Below, piece by piece: positions 1-8,145 of a DNA stretch of 64,000 nt. The stretch is from assembly GCF_003049665.1 (NCBI RefSeq), contig NZ_PYWM01000003.1, forward strand, positions 186,001-250,000, in the 5' to 3' direction. Positions within the stretch are counted from its first letter, which is position 1; every line of letters begins with the position of its first letter. The notes under the pieces are model-generated. The model was not told where the DNA came from. It searched no databases and was given only the letters and a program-made list of their open reading frames with translations. Position numbers and translations under genes: made by a program. The DNA is from Lysinibacillus mangiferihumi (lineage in GTDB: Bacteria; Bacillota; Bacilli; Bacillales_A; Planococcaceae).

Positions 1-373
1 AAGTACTTTTCACATTTTTTAAGACATTGACAAAGAATAATAAAATAGAAAGTGCAACGGCAATTCCACCGCCAGATACGAACAGTTCAAATAACCAATG
101 AGGCACATCTAAGTAAACCATCATCATCCCAACTAACAGAAACGGTAAACCGATATTGTAAAGCCAAAACTGTGCCTTGGCGAGCCCTGTTTTTGCAGCA
201 TCCTTAAAATGACAATAAACGAGCCCTATGAATCCCGTAGTTAGCCAACCAACGACACCAATATGTGCATGTGTCGTCTTCCATTGAAGTTGAAATGCAT
301 AATGCATAAACAGTCCAAAAGCGATTGTAAGTATTAAATAGAAGATCGATATTTTAATCCATTTTGCGCCCAT
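1..373 (-). CDS. Heme-copper oxidase subunit I-like small membrane protein (partial)
   Basis: Reading leftward from an ATG at 373, behind a GGTAGGAG ribosome binding site, the frame stays open to the window edge (124 codons seen, C-terminus missing). The protein has about four hydrophobic segments. Residues 31-44 read WKTTHAHIGVVGWL, which resembles the His-containing helix of heme-copper oxidase subunit I ('H-x-H-x-G-x-x-G'). Small proteins of about 130 residues with this pattern are known in Bacillaceae and are annotated as cytochrome c oxidase-like; whether they bind heme is not established. It sits divergent from the carboxypeptidase gene at 550. The family call is moderately secure, the function is not. 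Confidence 0.6.
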   Translation of the reverse strand, partial: MGAKWIKISIFYLILTIAFGLFMHYAFQLQWKTTHAHIGVVGWLTTGFIGLVYCHFKDAAKTGLAKAQFWLYNIGLPFLLVGMMMVYLDVPHWLFELFVSGGGIAVALSILLFFVNVLKNVKST

Positions 374-549
374 CGAAACCAACTCCTACCTTGAAAGCGA
401 TTTTAGCTAGCTACTACAGTCTATTCATGTCGAAAAAAAAGATGTCTGTCCACTTCAGAAGAAGTTAGAATGGCTGTTGAATTGAAAAAATAAGTGCTTT
501 TACTTAAAATAAAAAATAATTAGAGAATATTTTATCAAATGGAGGTTTT

Positions 550-1983
550 ATGAAAAAGAAAATTGTTATATTGACGATGCTTCTAACATTGTGTTGTTAC
601 CCATTGCTATTTGTTGAACAAGCACAGGCAAATGAGCAAACGATGACGAATAAAATCAATACAATCATCGCTAAAAACTGGAAAAACAATGAATATAGTA
701 TTACGGTGCGAGAAATGGAAAAAGGAGACGTTCTTTATAGTAAGCATGGAGAAAAAATGATACGTCCCGCCTCCACACATAAATTGCTTGTTAGTGCTGC
801 GGCATTAGATTTACTCGGCTCTGATTATCGTTTTGAAACGAAGGCTTATGTGGATGGTCCCATTGAAAATGGTGTATTACAAGGAAATATTTATTTACAA
901 GGTGGGGGTGATCCGACATTATTACCTGTCCATTTAGAAACATTCGCCAATGGGCTGAAAAAATTAGGAATCACCAAAATTACAGGTGCATTGATTGCTG
1001 ATGATTCATGGTTTGATGACGATCGATTAGCCAAAGGAATAGTACCACAAGAAGAGGCATTCTCTTATGCATCACGTATTTCTGCTCTAACGCTCTCACC
1101 GAATGACCAATATGATGTCGGCAATGTCCATGTAAAAGTGACTGGCACTAAAATTGGACAAGCAGCCAAAATTCAGCTTATACCATATGCAAGCACAATC
1201 CCCATTGTCAACAAAACAAAAACTGTGAAAAAGGGTGAGAAATCGACCGTCAAAATCACAAGAGAATATGGAACAGATCGTATTGTTGTAACAGGCAATT
1301 TACCAGCAGGTACAGAAAAAAATACATATGTCACTGTTTATAATCCAACAATGTTTACGCTGGATGTATTACGAGAAAAACTAGTAGCAAAAGGAATTCA
1401 AAAAATGCCGCTTGATGTAGGGAAAGTGCCAGAAAATGCACAGCGAGTTGGCATTACTTACTCCATGCCATTAAAGGATATGAATTTTCGATTTTTAAAG
1501 TTAAGCATTAACGGTATGGGAGAAATGCTAACTAAGCAATTGGGAAGGGAGCTTCTTGGAGAAGGAAGCTGGTCTGCGGGCATTGAAGCCATTCGCACCT
1601 ATGGTATAGATAGTGGATTAAATATGGACCAATGGTACTTTGAAGATGGCTCAGGCTTAAATCATCAAAACCGCGTTAGCAGTATGCAGGAAAGCTTATT
1701 ACTATTTAAAGTTCGACAAAAACCTTGGTACTTCTCGTATTTGGACGCTTTACCACATGCGGGACGAAAAGGAAAGCTAGTTGGGGCAACATTAGAAAAC
1801 CGCTTGAAAGGCTATAGTGTCTCAGCTAAAACGGGGTATATAAGTGGTACCTATGCGTTAAGTGGCTATGTTAAAGGGAGAAGTGGCAAGTGGTATATTT
1901 TTAGTATTTTAACGCAAGGCAATAAAGGTTCAGCAATCGCTACGATTGATGAAATTGTCAAGCAAATTGCCAATGAAATGTAA
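550..1983 (+). CDS. dacC: D-alanyl-D-alanine carboxypeptidase/endopeptidase (PBP4, peptidase S13)
   Basis: A secreted low-molecular-weight penicillin-binding protein of 477 residues that trims or hydrolyses peptidoglycan stem peptides. Residues 1-28 form a signal peptide ending near AQA-NE. The three active-site motifs of the serine DD-peptidase family are visible: STHK (serine 75, lysine 78), SIN (about 319-321) and KTG (427-429). The large insertion between the first two motifs is typical of S13/DacC enzymes. The start has GGAGG at 541-545. It appears to be a single-gene unit; no clear terminator was seen in the 90 bp before the next gene. dacC is the B. subtilis name for this family and is used by similarity. 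Confidence 0.9.
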   Translation: MKKKIVILTMLLTLCCYPLLFVEQAQANEQTMTNKINTIIAKNWKNNEYSITVREMEKGDVLYSKHGEKMIRPASTHKLLVSAAALDLLGSDYRFETKAYVDGPIENGVLQGNIYLQGGGDPTLLPVHLETFANGLKKLGITKITGALIADDSWFDDDRLAKGIVPQEEAFSYASRISALTLSPNDQYDVGNVHVKVTGTKIGQAAKIQLIPYASTIPIVNKTKTVKKGEKSTVKITREYGTDRIVVTGNLPAGTEKNTYVTVYNPTMFTLDVLREKLVAKGIQKMPLDVGKVPENAQRVGITYSMPLKDMNFRFLKLSINGMGEMLTKQLGRELLGEGSWSAGIEAIRTYGIDSGLNMDQWYFEDGSGLNHQNRVSSMQESLLLFKVRQKPWYFSYLDALPHAGRKGKLVGATLENRLKGYSVSAKTGYISGTYALSGYVKGRSGKWYIFSILTQGNKGSAIATIDEIVKQIANEM

Positions 1984-2072
1984 AGGGTTTCAATAGAGTG
2001 AGCAATCTAGTTTAACTATTAATAATTTAGTGATAAACTATTTAATGATTAATGAAAAGGAGCTGTTCACTC

Positions 2073-2828
2073 ATGGGCAAATTACAAGACAAAGTAGTAA
2101 TTATTACTGGTGGAGCTGGCGGTATCGGTAGTGGTATGGCAAAAGCGATGGTAAAAGAAGGCGCAATCGTCACGATTGTAGATTTAAATGAAGAAACAGG
2201 GAAAGCAATGGAAAAGGAATTGCAAAAAATTTCTCCAAAATCAATGTTTTTACAGGCAAATTTAATAGATCGTGCTAATTTGCATAAAATAATCGATACA
2301 GTTGTTGAAAAATACGGTAAACTAGATGTATTAGTTAATAATGCACATGCTTCAAAACAAGCAACGATTGAAGATACAACGCAGGCTGATTTAGATTTAT
2401 CATTTGATACTGGTTTTTATCCAACATTTTATTTAATGCAAGCAGCATTACCGCATTTAAAAGAAACAAAAGGTAATATTATTAACTTTGCTTCTGGTGC
2501 TGGAATTGCTGGTCATGAAACACAAGGTGCGTATGCTGCAGCAAAAGAAGCAATCCGTGGTATTTCTCGTGTAGCGGCAAATGAATGGGGACGTTTCGGT
2601 ATTAATGTAAACTTAATTAGCCCAATTGCAAATTCACCAGGTGTACAAGCATGGGCAAAAGCACAACCAGAATATTACGAAGCTGTTAAAAATAAAATCC
2701 CAATGGGCCGCTTTGGTGATGTAGAAGATGACATCGGCCGTGTAGCAGTATTTTTAGCATCAGAGGATTCACAGTATATCACAGGTCAAACACTTATGGT
2801 TGACGGTGGTTCAATCATGCTTCACTAA
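2073..2828 (+). CDS. SDR-family oxidoreductase
   Basis: A 251-residue NAD(P)-dependent short-chain dehydrogenase/reductase with a Rossmann fold. Visible signatures are the cofactor glycine motif TGGAGGIG (residues 12-19), NNAH in the central strand, the catalytic YxxxK (YAAAKE, about residue 153), and a C-terminal GQTLMVDGG as in classical SDRs. The upstream ATG at 2052 is in frame, but the ATG at 2073 has AAAGGAG at a good distance and the family's usual N-terminus (MGKLQDKVVIITGG), so it is preferred. The MarR-family gene follows 31 bp later in the same direction and may control it. The substrate cannot be told from sequence. Confidence 0.88.
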   Translation: MGKLQDKVVIITGGAGGIGSGMAKAMVKEGAIVTIVDLNEETGKAMEKELQKISPKSMFLQANLIDRANLHKIIDTVVEKYGKLDVLVNNAHASKQATIEDTTQADLDLSFDTGFYPTFYLMQAALPHLKETKGNIINFASGAGIAGHETQGAYAAAKEAIRGISRVAANEWGRFGINVNLISPIANSPGVQAWAKAQPEYYEAVKNKIPMGRFGDVEDDIGRVAVFLASEDSQYITGQTLMVDGGSIMLH

Positions 2829-2859
2829 TTTTCTCGGTTATTGTTCGAGGAGGATTTTT

Positions 2860-3297
2860 TTGACACAGACAAGTATTTTTAAACTCATTCATATGATTGA
2901 TCAGATGAATAATGCTAATATTATACGTTTTACGAAAGGTTTTCCATATCCGCTAGGCATTTCACCGATTTTAGTTTTAAGTGAACTAAAAATTAAAGGT
3001 CCGCAAAGACAAGCAGAATTAGCGGAAACGATTGGTTATACGAAAGGTGCTATGACAAGCATTGCTGAAAAATTAGTAAAACTAGGCTTAGCAGAAAGAC
3101 TATACGATGAGGCGGATAGACGTACGATTCGTTTACAAATTACGGATAAAGGTGTAGAGGCATTAATAAAAGCACAAGAGGTTGGAAAGGACGTATTTAT
3201 TCAGCTTTTTGAAGTATTGAATGATGAAGAGATTGCACAATATTTGTCCATTCAAGAAAAGTTAGTGCAAGGAATACACGACAGAAATAATCAATAA
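2860..3297 (+). CDS. MarR-family transcriptional regulator
   Basis: A 145-residue winged-helix DNA-binding protein. The segment ISPILVLSELKIKGPQ and QAELAETIGYTKGAMTSIAEKLVKLGLAER is the MarR helix-turn-helix, followed by the wing YDEADRRTIRLQITDKG. The start chosen is TTG at 2860, preceded by CGAGGAGG at 2847-2854; an in-frame ATG at 2800 lies inside the upstream SDR gene and has no ribosome binding site. MarR proteins usually repress themselves and a neighbour in response to small phenolic or oxidative ligands, so the adjacent SDR gene is a likely target (inference). A strong terminator follows. Confidence 0.85.
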   Translation: MTQTSIFKLIHMIDQMNNANIIRFTKGFPYPLGISPILVLSELKIKGPQRQAELAETIGYTKGAMTSIAEKLVKLGLAERLYDEADRRTIRLQITDKGVEALIKAQEVGKDVFIQLFEVLNDEEIAQYLSIQEKLVQGIHDRNNQ

Positions 3298-3322
3298 CAA
3301 AGTTGCGTTTTCCAGTAGCTTG

Positions 3323-3371
3323 GAGAAATATCTTGAGCGTTTTTACTGCTCTAGGTATTTCTCTTTTTTTT
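3323..3371 (+). terminator. Rho-independent terminator after the MarR gene
   Basis: A long stem formed by GAGAAATATCTTGAGCG and TGCTCTAGGTATTTCTC is followed by eight T residues. It closes the SDR-MarR unit. Confidence 0.85.
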
Positions 3372-3829
3372 CGTAATGATTGCGTTAAAAATGCAAATCC
3401 AAATCCAAATCGAAAGGCTTGTGCCTGAAAAATGATTATGCGATTGAGATGGTTTTGTTGGCGAATTTAGTTGTCTAACTGAATCTTCTTTTAAAAAAAC
3501 CGTAAAATCGACAAAAAAACTTTATAATTTAAGGAAAATTTGCTATTCTATACGGTACAAAGGGGTTTTTACATACATAACGAAATATTTTCTTACTGTA
3601 GGGAAATGATAGAAGGTAGGTTAAAAAATTCAAAGATAAAACAGCGGCATTTACAAACAGGATTGCCAATTTTACATATTAACGAATATAAAGACGCATA
3701 TTTAGTAAATACTAGTGTACGTCTTTTTTTCGTCCAATATGCATATAAATAGACCATATAAACTTTTTTCCAACCTAAAACGTCAAAAAGAGGGGCAAAT
3801 TTTTTTAAAAAGCTAGAGAGGACTTAAGT
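3372..3829. other. Gene-poor stretch before the LCP gene
   Basis: No convincing gene is present. A 70-codon frame at 3540-3752 lacks a ribosome binding site. A hairpin-like segment around 3691-3731 pairs AAGACG with CGTCTT and ends in seven T residues, so a short transcript may end here. A ribosome binding site (AGAGAGGA) for the next gene lies at 3814-3821. Confidence 0.4.
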
Positions 3830-4768
3830 ATGGAAAAAAACATGAAACGAATGAAAGAAAAGAAAAAAAAGAGTAAGAAGAAAATATGGCTTTGGATAGT
3901 AGGTAGCCTATTAACAATTTTTTTAATATTTATAGGTACAGCTTATTATACTATTCAGAAAACGATGAATAAAATCAATACACCTTTAGTTGAAGCGACA
4001 GACATTACTGAAGAAGCGCCAAAAACAATGAAGAAAAAAGAACCGTTTTCTGTGCTGTTACTCGGTGTTGATGAACGAAGCAACGACAGTGGCCGCTCAG
4101 ATACAATGATTGTCATTACGGTCAATCCTGAAAAACAAACGATGAAAATGTTAAGCATCCCGCGAGATACACGTACCGAAATCATCGGTCATGACACAGT
4201 AGATAAGATTAATCATGCTTATGCTTTTGGAGGCGTACCAATGGCAATGGATACAGTTGAAAATTTGTTAGATATTCCACTCGATTATTATGTATTTATT
4301 AATATGGAAGGGTTTCTACAAATTATAGATACGCTTGGCGGTGTTACGATTGAAAATGATATGGATTTAACCTATGATTCATACCATTTTCCTAAGGGAG
4401 AACTATCTTTAAATGGCGATGAAGCACTTATTTTTTCACGTATACGATACGAAGACCCCCGAGGGGACTTTGGTCGCCAAATTCGTCAACGTCAAATTAT
4501 TGAAGCAGTAATGAAAAAAGCTTCTACACCGTCCGTGATTTTAAAGGCTAGTGATATGCTCGATGTTGTCGGAGACAATGTCCGCATGAATTTTACAGTG
4601 AAAGATTTAATCCAGCTACAAAGTATATATAAGAAAATGGATAGTAGTATTGAGCAGTTATCATTTGAAGCAGAAGGAGGGCAAATGATTGATCAAATTT
4701 GGTATTATGTACCAGATGAAACGGAGCTTCAACAAATACAAACAGAGTTAAAAACCCATTTAGAATAA
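3830..4768 (+). CDS. LytR-CpsA-Psr (LCP) family cell wall glycopolymer ligase
   Basis: A 312-residue membrane-anchored enzyme that transfers wall teichoic acid or another anionic polymer from its lipid carrier to peptidoglycan. A lysine-rich cytoplasmic tail (residues 1-22) precedes one transmembrane helix (about 24-45). The extracellular LCP domain carries the hallmark LLLGVDERSNDSGRSDTM and SIPRDTR, with the arginine and aspartate residues that bind the pyrophosphate lipid, and a later FSRIRYEDPRGDFGRQ block. Length matches TagT/U/V-type proteins. Which of these paralogues it corresponds to cannot be decided here. Confidence 0.9.
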   Translation: MEKNMKRMKEKKKKSKKKIWLWIVGSLLTIFLIFIGTAYYTIQKTMNKINTPLVEATDITEEAPKTMKKKEPFSVLLLGVDERSNDSGRSDTMIVITVNPEKQTMKMLSIPRDTRTEIIGHDTVDKINHAYAFGGVPMAMDTVENLLDIPLDYYVFINMEGFLQIIDTLGGVTIENDMDLTYDSYHFPKGELSLNGDEALIFSRIRYEDPRGDFGRQIRQRQIIEAVMKKASTPSVILKASDMLDVVGDNVRMNFTVKDLIQLQSIYKKMDSSIEQLSFEAEGGQMIDQIWYYVPDETELQQIQTELKTHLE

Positions 4769-4826
4769 GGCACGATCATTTGGCTACAATAGTTGTAAAA
4801 ATATGTTTGCGAAGGGAGCGAGATGA

Positions 4827-4970
4827 ATGAATGGGAGGACCCAGGTGCTTAGGTATACAGCATTAAATAATTGCATGCAAAGCTATGTACCTAAACGGAA
4901 AGTACAAAAAAGTCCAGTTAAATTCATGATGCAACAGCTACAACTATTATGTTTTAAAATTTTTATGTAA
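4827..4970 (+). CDS. Possible small protein of 47 residues
   Basis: An ATG at 4827 with GAAGGGAG about 8 bases upstream opens a 47-codon frame ending just before a strong hairpin terminator at 4976. The peptide is basic (KRKVQKSP in the middle), has no membrane helix, and is not recognised. A gene-sized frame with ribosome binding site and terminator is suggestive, but the frame is short and could be chance. Confidence 0.3.
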   Translation: MNGRTQVLRYTALNNCMQSYVPKRKVQKSPVKFMMQQLQLLCFKIFM

Positions 4971-4975
4971 TACAA

Positions 4976-5020
4976 AAAAATCATTCAGGTAGGATGCATG
5001 CCTAGTTGAATGATTTTTTT
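4976..5020. terminator. Bidirectional hairpin terminator
   Basis: AAAAATCATTCA pairs with TGAATGATTTTT around a loop containing ATGCAT, with an A-run before and a T-run after, so it can end transcription from both sides. Confidence 0.8.
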
Positions 5021-5116
5021 CGTTATAAAACGTGCTAGCAGTTTTTTATTTCGTTTGAAATATCTGAAAATTTAGTGTATAATTCTTTATAAGAAATGGT
5101 TGAGGGAGTGATTGTG

Positions 5117-5212
5117 ATGATGATTGGTACAATATTGTTAGCTATTGCGTTGCCTGTTGGGATTGTATTAGCAGTTGATTTATTTAACGAGCAACATCAC
5201 TCTACTACATAA
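5117..5212 (+). CDS. Small single-span membrane protein (31 residues)
   Basis: Two tandem ATG codons follow GAGGGAG at a spacing of about 8. The frame encodes an almost wholly hydrophobic helix (residues 3-21, TILLAIALPVGIVLAVDLF) with a short polar tail EQHHSTT. A hairpin terminator follows at 5251. Ribosome binding site, membrane helix and terminator together support a real small membrane protein of unknown function. Confidence 0.55.
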   Translation: MMIGTILLAIALPVGIVLAVDLFNEQHHSTT

Positions 5213-5250
5213 AGCAACTAGTTAATGTACATAAATAGAATATATTTTCC

Positions 5251-5284
5251 AAGACACAAGCGACTGAGCTTATGTCTTTTTTTC
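5251..5284 (+). terminator. Rho-independent terminator
   Basis: AAGACACAAGC and GCTTATGTCTT form a stem (with a central mismatch) followed by a run of T residues. Confidence 0.75.
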
Positions 5285-5371
5285 ATGGTATGGAAACATT
5301 TTGTGTTTTTATTCGTCAATAGACACTAGAAAATGCTATACTATTAAATAAAAAAGTATCGGGGAATGAGC

Positions 5372-5929
5372 ATGCAAGCAGAAAAAACGAATATGAAAAA
5401 AGAAATTCTATCCTACATTAAAATTATTGTCATTACAGCAATCGTCGTCTTAGGCTGTAAGCAATTTTTATTTGCACCGATAAAAGTACAAGGTGCTTCT
5501 ATGTATCCGACATATGAGGATAGGGACATCATTATTGTAAGTAAAACAAGTAAAATTGAACGCTTTGACCAAATTGTCTTTCAATCTCCAACTGAGGATG
5601 AATTATATATTAAGCGTGTGATAGGGCTTCCAGGGGATACAGTCGAAATGATCGATGATGTATTGTATGTAAATGGAAAGGCCTATAAAGAAGATTATGT
5701 AAATCGTCAAACTGATGATCCGAGTCAACTACGCATTACCGAGAATTTCACACTAGAAGGTTTAACGAATGAGAAAAAGGTGCCAGAAGGTAAATACTTT
5801 GTCATGGGTGATAACCGTTTGAAAAGTTATGATAGTCGCCATTACGGCTTAATCGCAAAAGATGCTATTTATGGAGAAGCGAAATTGACACTTTATCCAT
5901 TTAAGCATTTTCACATTGGCATTGAATAG
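5372..5929 (+). CDS. Signal peptidase I
   Basis: Type I signal peptidase, 185 residues, which cleaves signal peptides from exported proteins on the outer face of the membrane. An N-terminal membrane helix (about 13-35) is followed by GASMYPTYEDRD with catalytic serine 43, YIKRVIGLPGD with catalytic lysine 81, and the conserved MGDNRLKSYDSRHYG box near the C-terminus, as in the single-span Bacillus Sip proteins. The ATG at 5366 directly abuts GGGGA, so the in-frame ATG at 5372 is the better start. A sip-type symbol is not given because the paralogue is uncertain. Confidence 0.92.
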   Translation: MQAEKTNMKKEILSYIKIIVITAIVVLGCKQFLFAPIKVQGASMYPTYEDRDIIIVSKTSKIERFDQIVFQSPTEDELYIKRVIGLPGDTVEMIDDVLYVNGKAYKEDYVNRQTDDPSQLRITENFTLEGLTNEKKVPEGKYFVMGDNRLKSYDSRHYGLIAKDAIYGEAKLTLYPFKHFHIGIE

Positions 5930-5944
5930 AGACCAACGATAAAA

Positions 5945-5992
5945 ATTCAAAAGGGGGCAGCTCATTGTAAATGGGCATGCCTCCTTATTTTA
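5945..5992. terminator. Hairpin between convergent genes
   Basis: GGGGGCAG and CATGCCTCC can pair around an A/T-rich loop between signal peptidase and the convergent small gene; a TTATTTT tail lies on the + side. Confidence 0.45.
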
Positions 5993-6187
5993 TTTTGCTG
6001 ATAATGCTTTACACACTTTATAAGAAGGGTAGTAAACGCAAACTGTTGAATCTTCAACAGTTTCTTTTAGCGGATGTTGACTTTTTTCTAAGCTAGTAGT
6101 TGGTTGATCGATTGAGAGCTCTTCTACAACTAATTCCGCGCCATAAAATAGCATTAAAAAATAGCATACTAATCCAAATATCCGCAA
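5990..6187 (-). CDS. Small protein with N-terminal hydrophobic segment
   Basis: A 65-codon leftward frame starting at TTG with GGGGTGA a few bases upstream. Residues 1-17 (MRIFGLVCYFLMLFYGA) form a membrane helix or signal sequence; the rest is polar and acidic with two cysteines near the C-terminus (VCVYYPSYKVC). It is not recognised. The amphipathic layout and ribosome binding site favour a real secreted or membrane-tethered peptide, but the call is tentative. Confidence 0.42.
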   Translation of the reverse strand: MRIFGLVCYFLMLFYGAELVVEELSIDQPTTSLEKSQHPLKETVEDSTVCVYYPSYKVCKALSAK

Positions 6188-6385
6188 ACAATCACCCCAT
6201 TGCTATATTTCATGTCTATTACTATGTATGGTCGAATGATAAAAAATATAAGCAAAAAGCTAAAAAAATATATAAAAATAAATTGAGCCTATGTAAAGTA
6301 CTGCTGGTGTTAGCAAATAGGGTGATAGAAAAATGTTGTAACGCAAAAATCCATATGCTAATATAGCTAAAGTAAAATAATGATC

Positions 6386-6447
6386 TGTATAACCTCAATA
6401 ATATGGATTGAGGGTCTCTACCAGGAACCATAAAAATCCTGACTACA
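6386..6447 (+). promoter_or_regulatory. Purine riboswitch aptamer (guanine-type C74) upstream of pbuE
   Basis: The three-way junction is complete: P1 TGTA/TACA (6386-6389 and 6444-6447, extendable only across a mismatch), P2 CCTCAAT/ATTGAGG closing the loop AATATGG, the conserved TCTACC at 6417-6422, and P3 CAGGA/TCCTG. The specificity base is the C in GACTAC at 6443, the position that selects guanine (C) over adenine (U) in the xpt/pbuE aptamers. The 3' part of the aptamer is also the 5' half of the following terminator, so ligand binding should prevent termination (ON switch). Confidence 0.9.
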
Positions 6448-6483
6448 AAAATTTGCTTGCATTTTGTAGTCAGGATTTTTTTA
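6432..6483 (+). terminator. Riboswitch-controlled terminator
   Basis: An 18-bp near-perfect stem (AAAATCCTGACTACAAAA with its complement) and T-run begin inside the purine aptamer and end 40 bp before pbuE. It shares bases 6433-6447 with P3 and P1, so the two structures exclude each other. Confidence 0.9.
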
Positions 6484-6522
6484 TGCTGCTACAAAATGAG
6501 AGTGTAACAGAAAGGTGATTCC

Positions 6523-7689
6523 ATGAATTGGAGAGTATTTATATTGGCTGCTACTACTTTTGCAGTTGGGTTGGTAGAGCTAATTGTGGGCGGTATATTG
6601 CCATACATCGCAGATGATTTGAACGTCTCAGTTGCAACAGCAGGACAATTAATTACCATTTTTGCACTAGTATATGCTATTTCAGCGCCTGTCCTTTTAT
6701 CGTTAACTGCGAAAGTGGAAAGGAAGCAGCTTTATCTTATTTCATTGTTTTTATTCACATTGGGGAATGTCATGACCTATTTCAGCCCAACCTTTGCCAT
6801 TGTGATGATTGCAAGAATTATCACAGCAATGAGTACGGCATTGGTAATTGTGTTGTCTTTAACAATTACAACAAAAATAGTAGAGCCAAGACATCGTGCC
6901 AAAGCGTTAGGGCTTATTTTTGTCGGCGTCAGTTCGGCATTAGTCATCGGTGTACCGATGGGCATTTTTATTACCGAAGCATTCGGTTGGCGTGCCGTTT
7001 TTTTAGGGATTGCAATGCTGTCAACTGTATCCATGATTCTAATATTTATGATTTTAGAAAAAATGCCAGTTGTTGAAGTGGTGCCATTAAAAGCTCAAAT
7101 CAAGTCATTAGCTAATTGGAAAATAGCGAGTGCGCATTTAACAACACTGTTTATGTTGGCGGGGCATTATATGCTTTATGCCTACTTTACGCCATTTTTA
7201 GTTGAAGCATTTAATTTAAGCTCTTCTTGGATCAGTATTTGTTATTTAGTATTCGGTCTCGCTTCAGTAAGCGGAAATGCAATTGGTGGTTGGTTAAGTG
7301 ACCAAATTGGTACGGGCAAATCAATCGTTATGATTATCGCAACATTTGCCATCGTGCTGTTCAGTATTCCGTATACAATTGTCGCTTTTCCCTTATTTTT
7401 AGTCGTGACAGTGTTGTGGGGAGCGCTTAGTTGGGCACTTACACCACCGTTACAAAATTATTTGATACAAACAGATCCTAAAACATCGGATATTCAACAA
7501 AGCTTAAATACTGCCGCCTTACAAATAGGTATTTCGATAGGCTCTGCAATTGGAGGGGCTATGTTTACTGTTACAGGCTCGGTCATGCATTTAGCAAGCT
7601 TTGGTGCTATTTTAGTGTTAGCTGCATTAGGTTGTGCCATTTTTTCTTTAAAGAGAGCGCCGCTTGCAAAAAAATCATCATTTAAATAG
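6523..7689 (+). CDS. pbuE: Purine efflux pump PbuE (MFS transporter)
   Basis: A 388-residue major facilitator with about 12 hydrophobic helices. The N-terminus (MNWRVFILAATTFAVGLVEL then IVGGILPYIADDL) closely matches B. subtilis PbuE (formerly YdhL), which exports purine bases and analogues, and the similarity continues throughout (for example GHYMLYAYFTPFL and DIQQSLNTAALQIGISIGSAIGG). AAAGGTG lies at 6511-6517. Expression should be controlled by the riboswitch immediately upstream, as in B. subtilis, although there the aptamer is of the adenine type. Monocistronic. Confidence 0.92.
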   Translation: MNWRVFILAATTFAVGLVELIVGGILPYIADDLNVSVATAGQLITIFALVYAISAPVLLSLTAKVERKQLYLISLFLFTLGNVMTYFSPTFAIVMIARIITAMSTALVIVLSLTITTKIVEPRHRAKALGLIFVGVSSALVIGVPMGIFITEAFGWRAVFLGIAMLSTVSMILIFMILEKMPVVEVVPLKAQIKSLANWKIASAHLTTLFMLAGHYMLYAYFTPFLVEAFNLSSSWISICYLVFGLASVSGNAIGGWLSDQIGTGKSIVMIIATFAIVLFSIPYTIVAFPLFLVVTVLWGALSWALTPPLQNYLIQTDPKTSDIQQSLNTAALQIGISIGSAIGGAMFTVTGSVMHLASFGAILVLAALGCAIFSLKRAPLAKKSSFK

Positions 7690-7793
7690 TAACCTATAAA
7701 ATATCATTTATGCTAAATGTAAATTATGATATAAAGCAGGACTATGATTGTTGAAAATAGAATGTAAGAGAAGAGAGGGAGGCTGGTAAATAA

Positions 7794-8087
7794 ATGCAGG
7801 TAGATTTAACGGAATTTGAAGGATTGAATGTGAAAGTTGTCGCAACGATTGATCACACGCTTTATCGGAACGTTGGTGCCATTATTTTATATGAAGAAGA
7901 TTCACACATTTTATCTGTACGAAAACTGAAACGAAAAATCGCTGATCAATATATACCAACAGACGAACTCGAAAATTTTATATTTGATTCACAAGCTGAT
8001 GCTATTAAATTTACACATAAGTTAACTAGAATGAGTGCGCTGGATTATTTGTTAGTGACAAACAGAGAAAAACAGTTAAGTGAATAG
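7794..8087 (+). CDS. Conserved-looking protein of unknown function
   Basis: A 97-residue soluble acidic protein without a signal or membrane segment and not recognised. GGGAGG lies 12-18 bases before the ATG, somewhat far. The sequence is balanced and globular (for example VKVVATIDHTLYRNVGAIILYEEDSHIL), unlike a chance frame. A hairpin follows at 8090. It is transcribed alone, convergent with the next gene. Confidence 0.6.
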   Translation: MQVDLTEFEGLNVKVVATIDHTLYRNVGAIILYEEDSHILSVRKLKRKIADQYIPTDELENFIFDSQADAIKFTHKLTRMSALDYLLVTNREKQLSE

Positions 8088-8089
8088 CC

Positions 8090-8132
8090 GTTTAGGTCGC
8101 CTTGTAAAGTACGAGACGACCTAAACAATTGC
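8090..8132. terminator. Hairpin between convergent genes
   Basis: GTTTAGGTCG and CGACCTAAAC form a perfect 10-bp stem between two convergent genes; only a weak T-rich tail follows. Confidence 0.6.
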
Positions 8133-8145
8133 TTTATTGCTCGAT

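Noticed and set aside
3540..3752. 70-codon frame upstream of the LCP gene
   Set aside because: TTG start without ribosome binding site; AT-rich, cysteine/tyrosine-rich sequence with no recognisable pattern; overlaps a hairpin.
6100..6366. 88-codon rightward frame over the small leftward gene and intergenic DNA
   Set aside because: No ribosome binding site; lysine-rich low-complexity product from AT-rich DNA.
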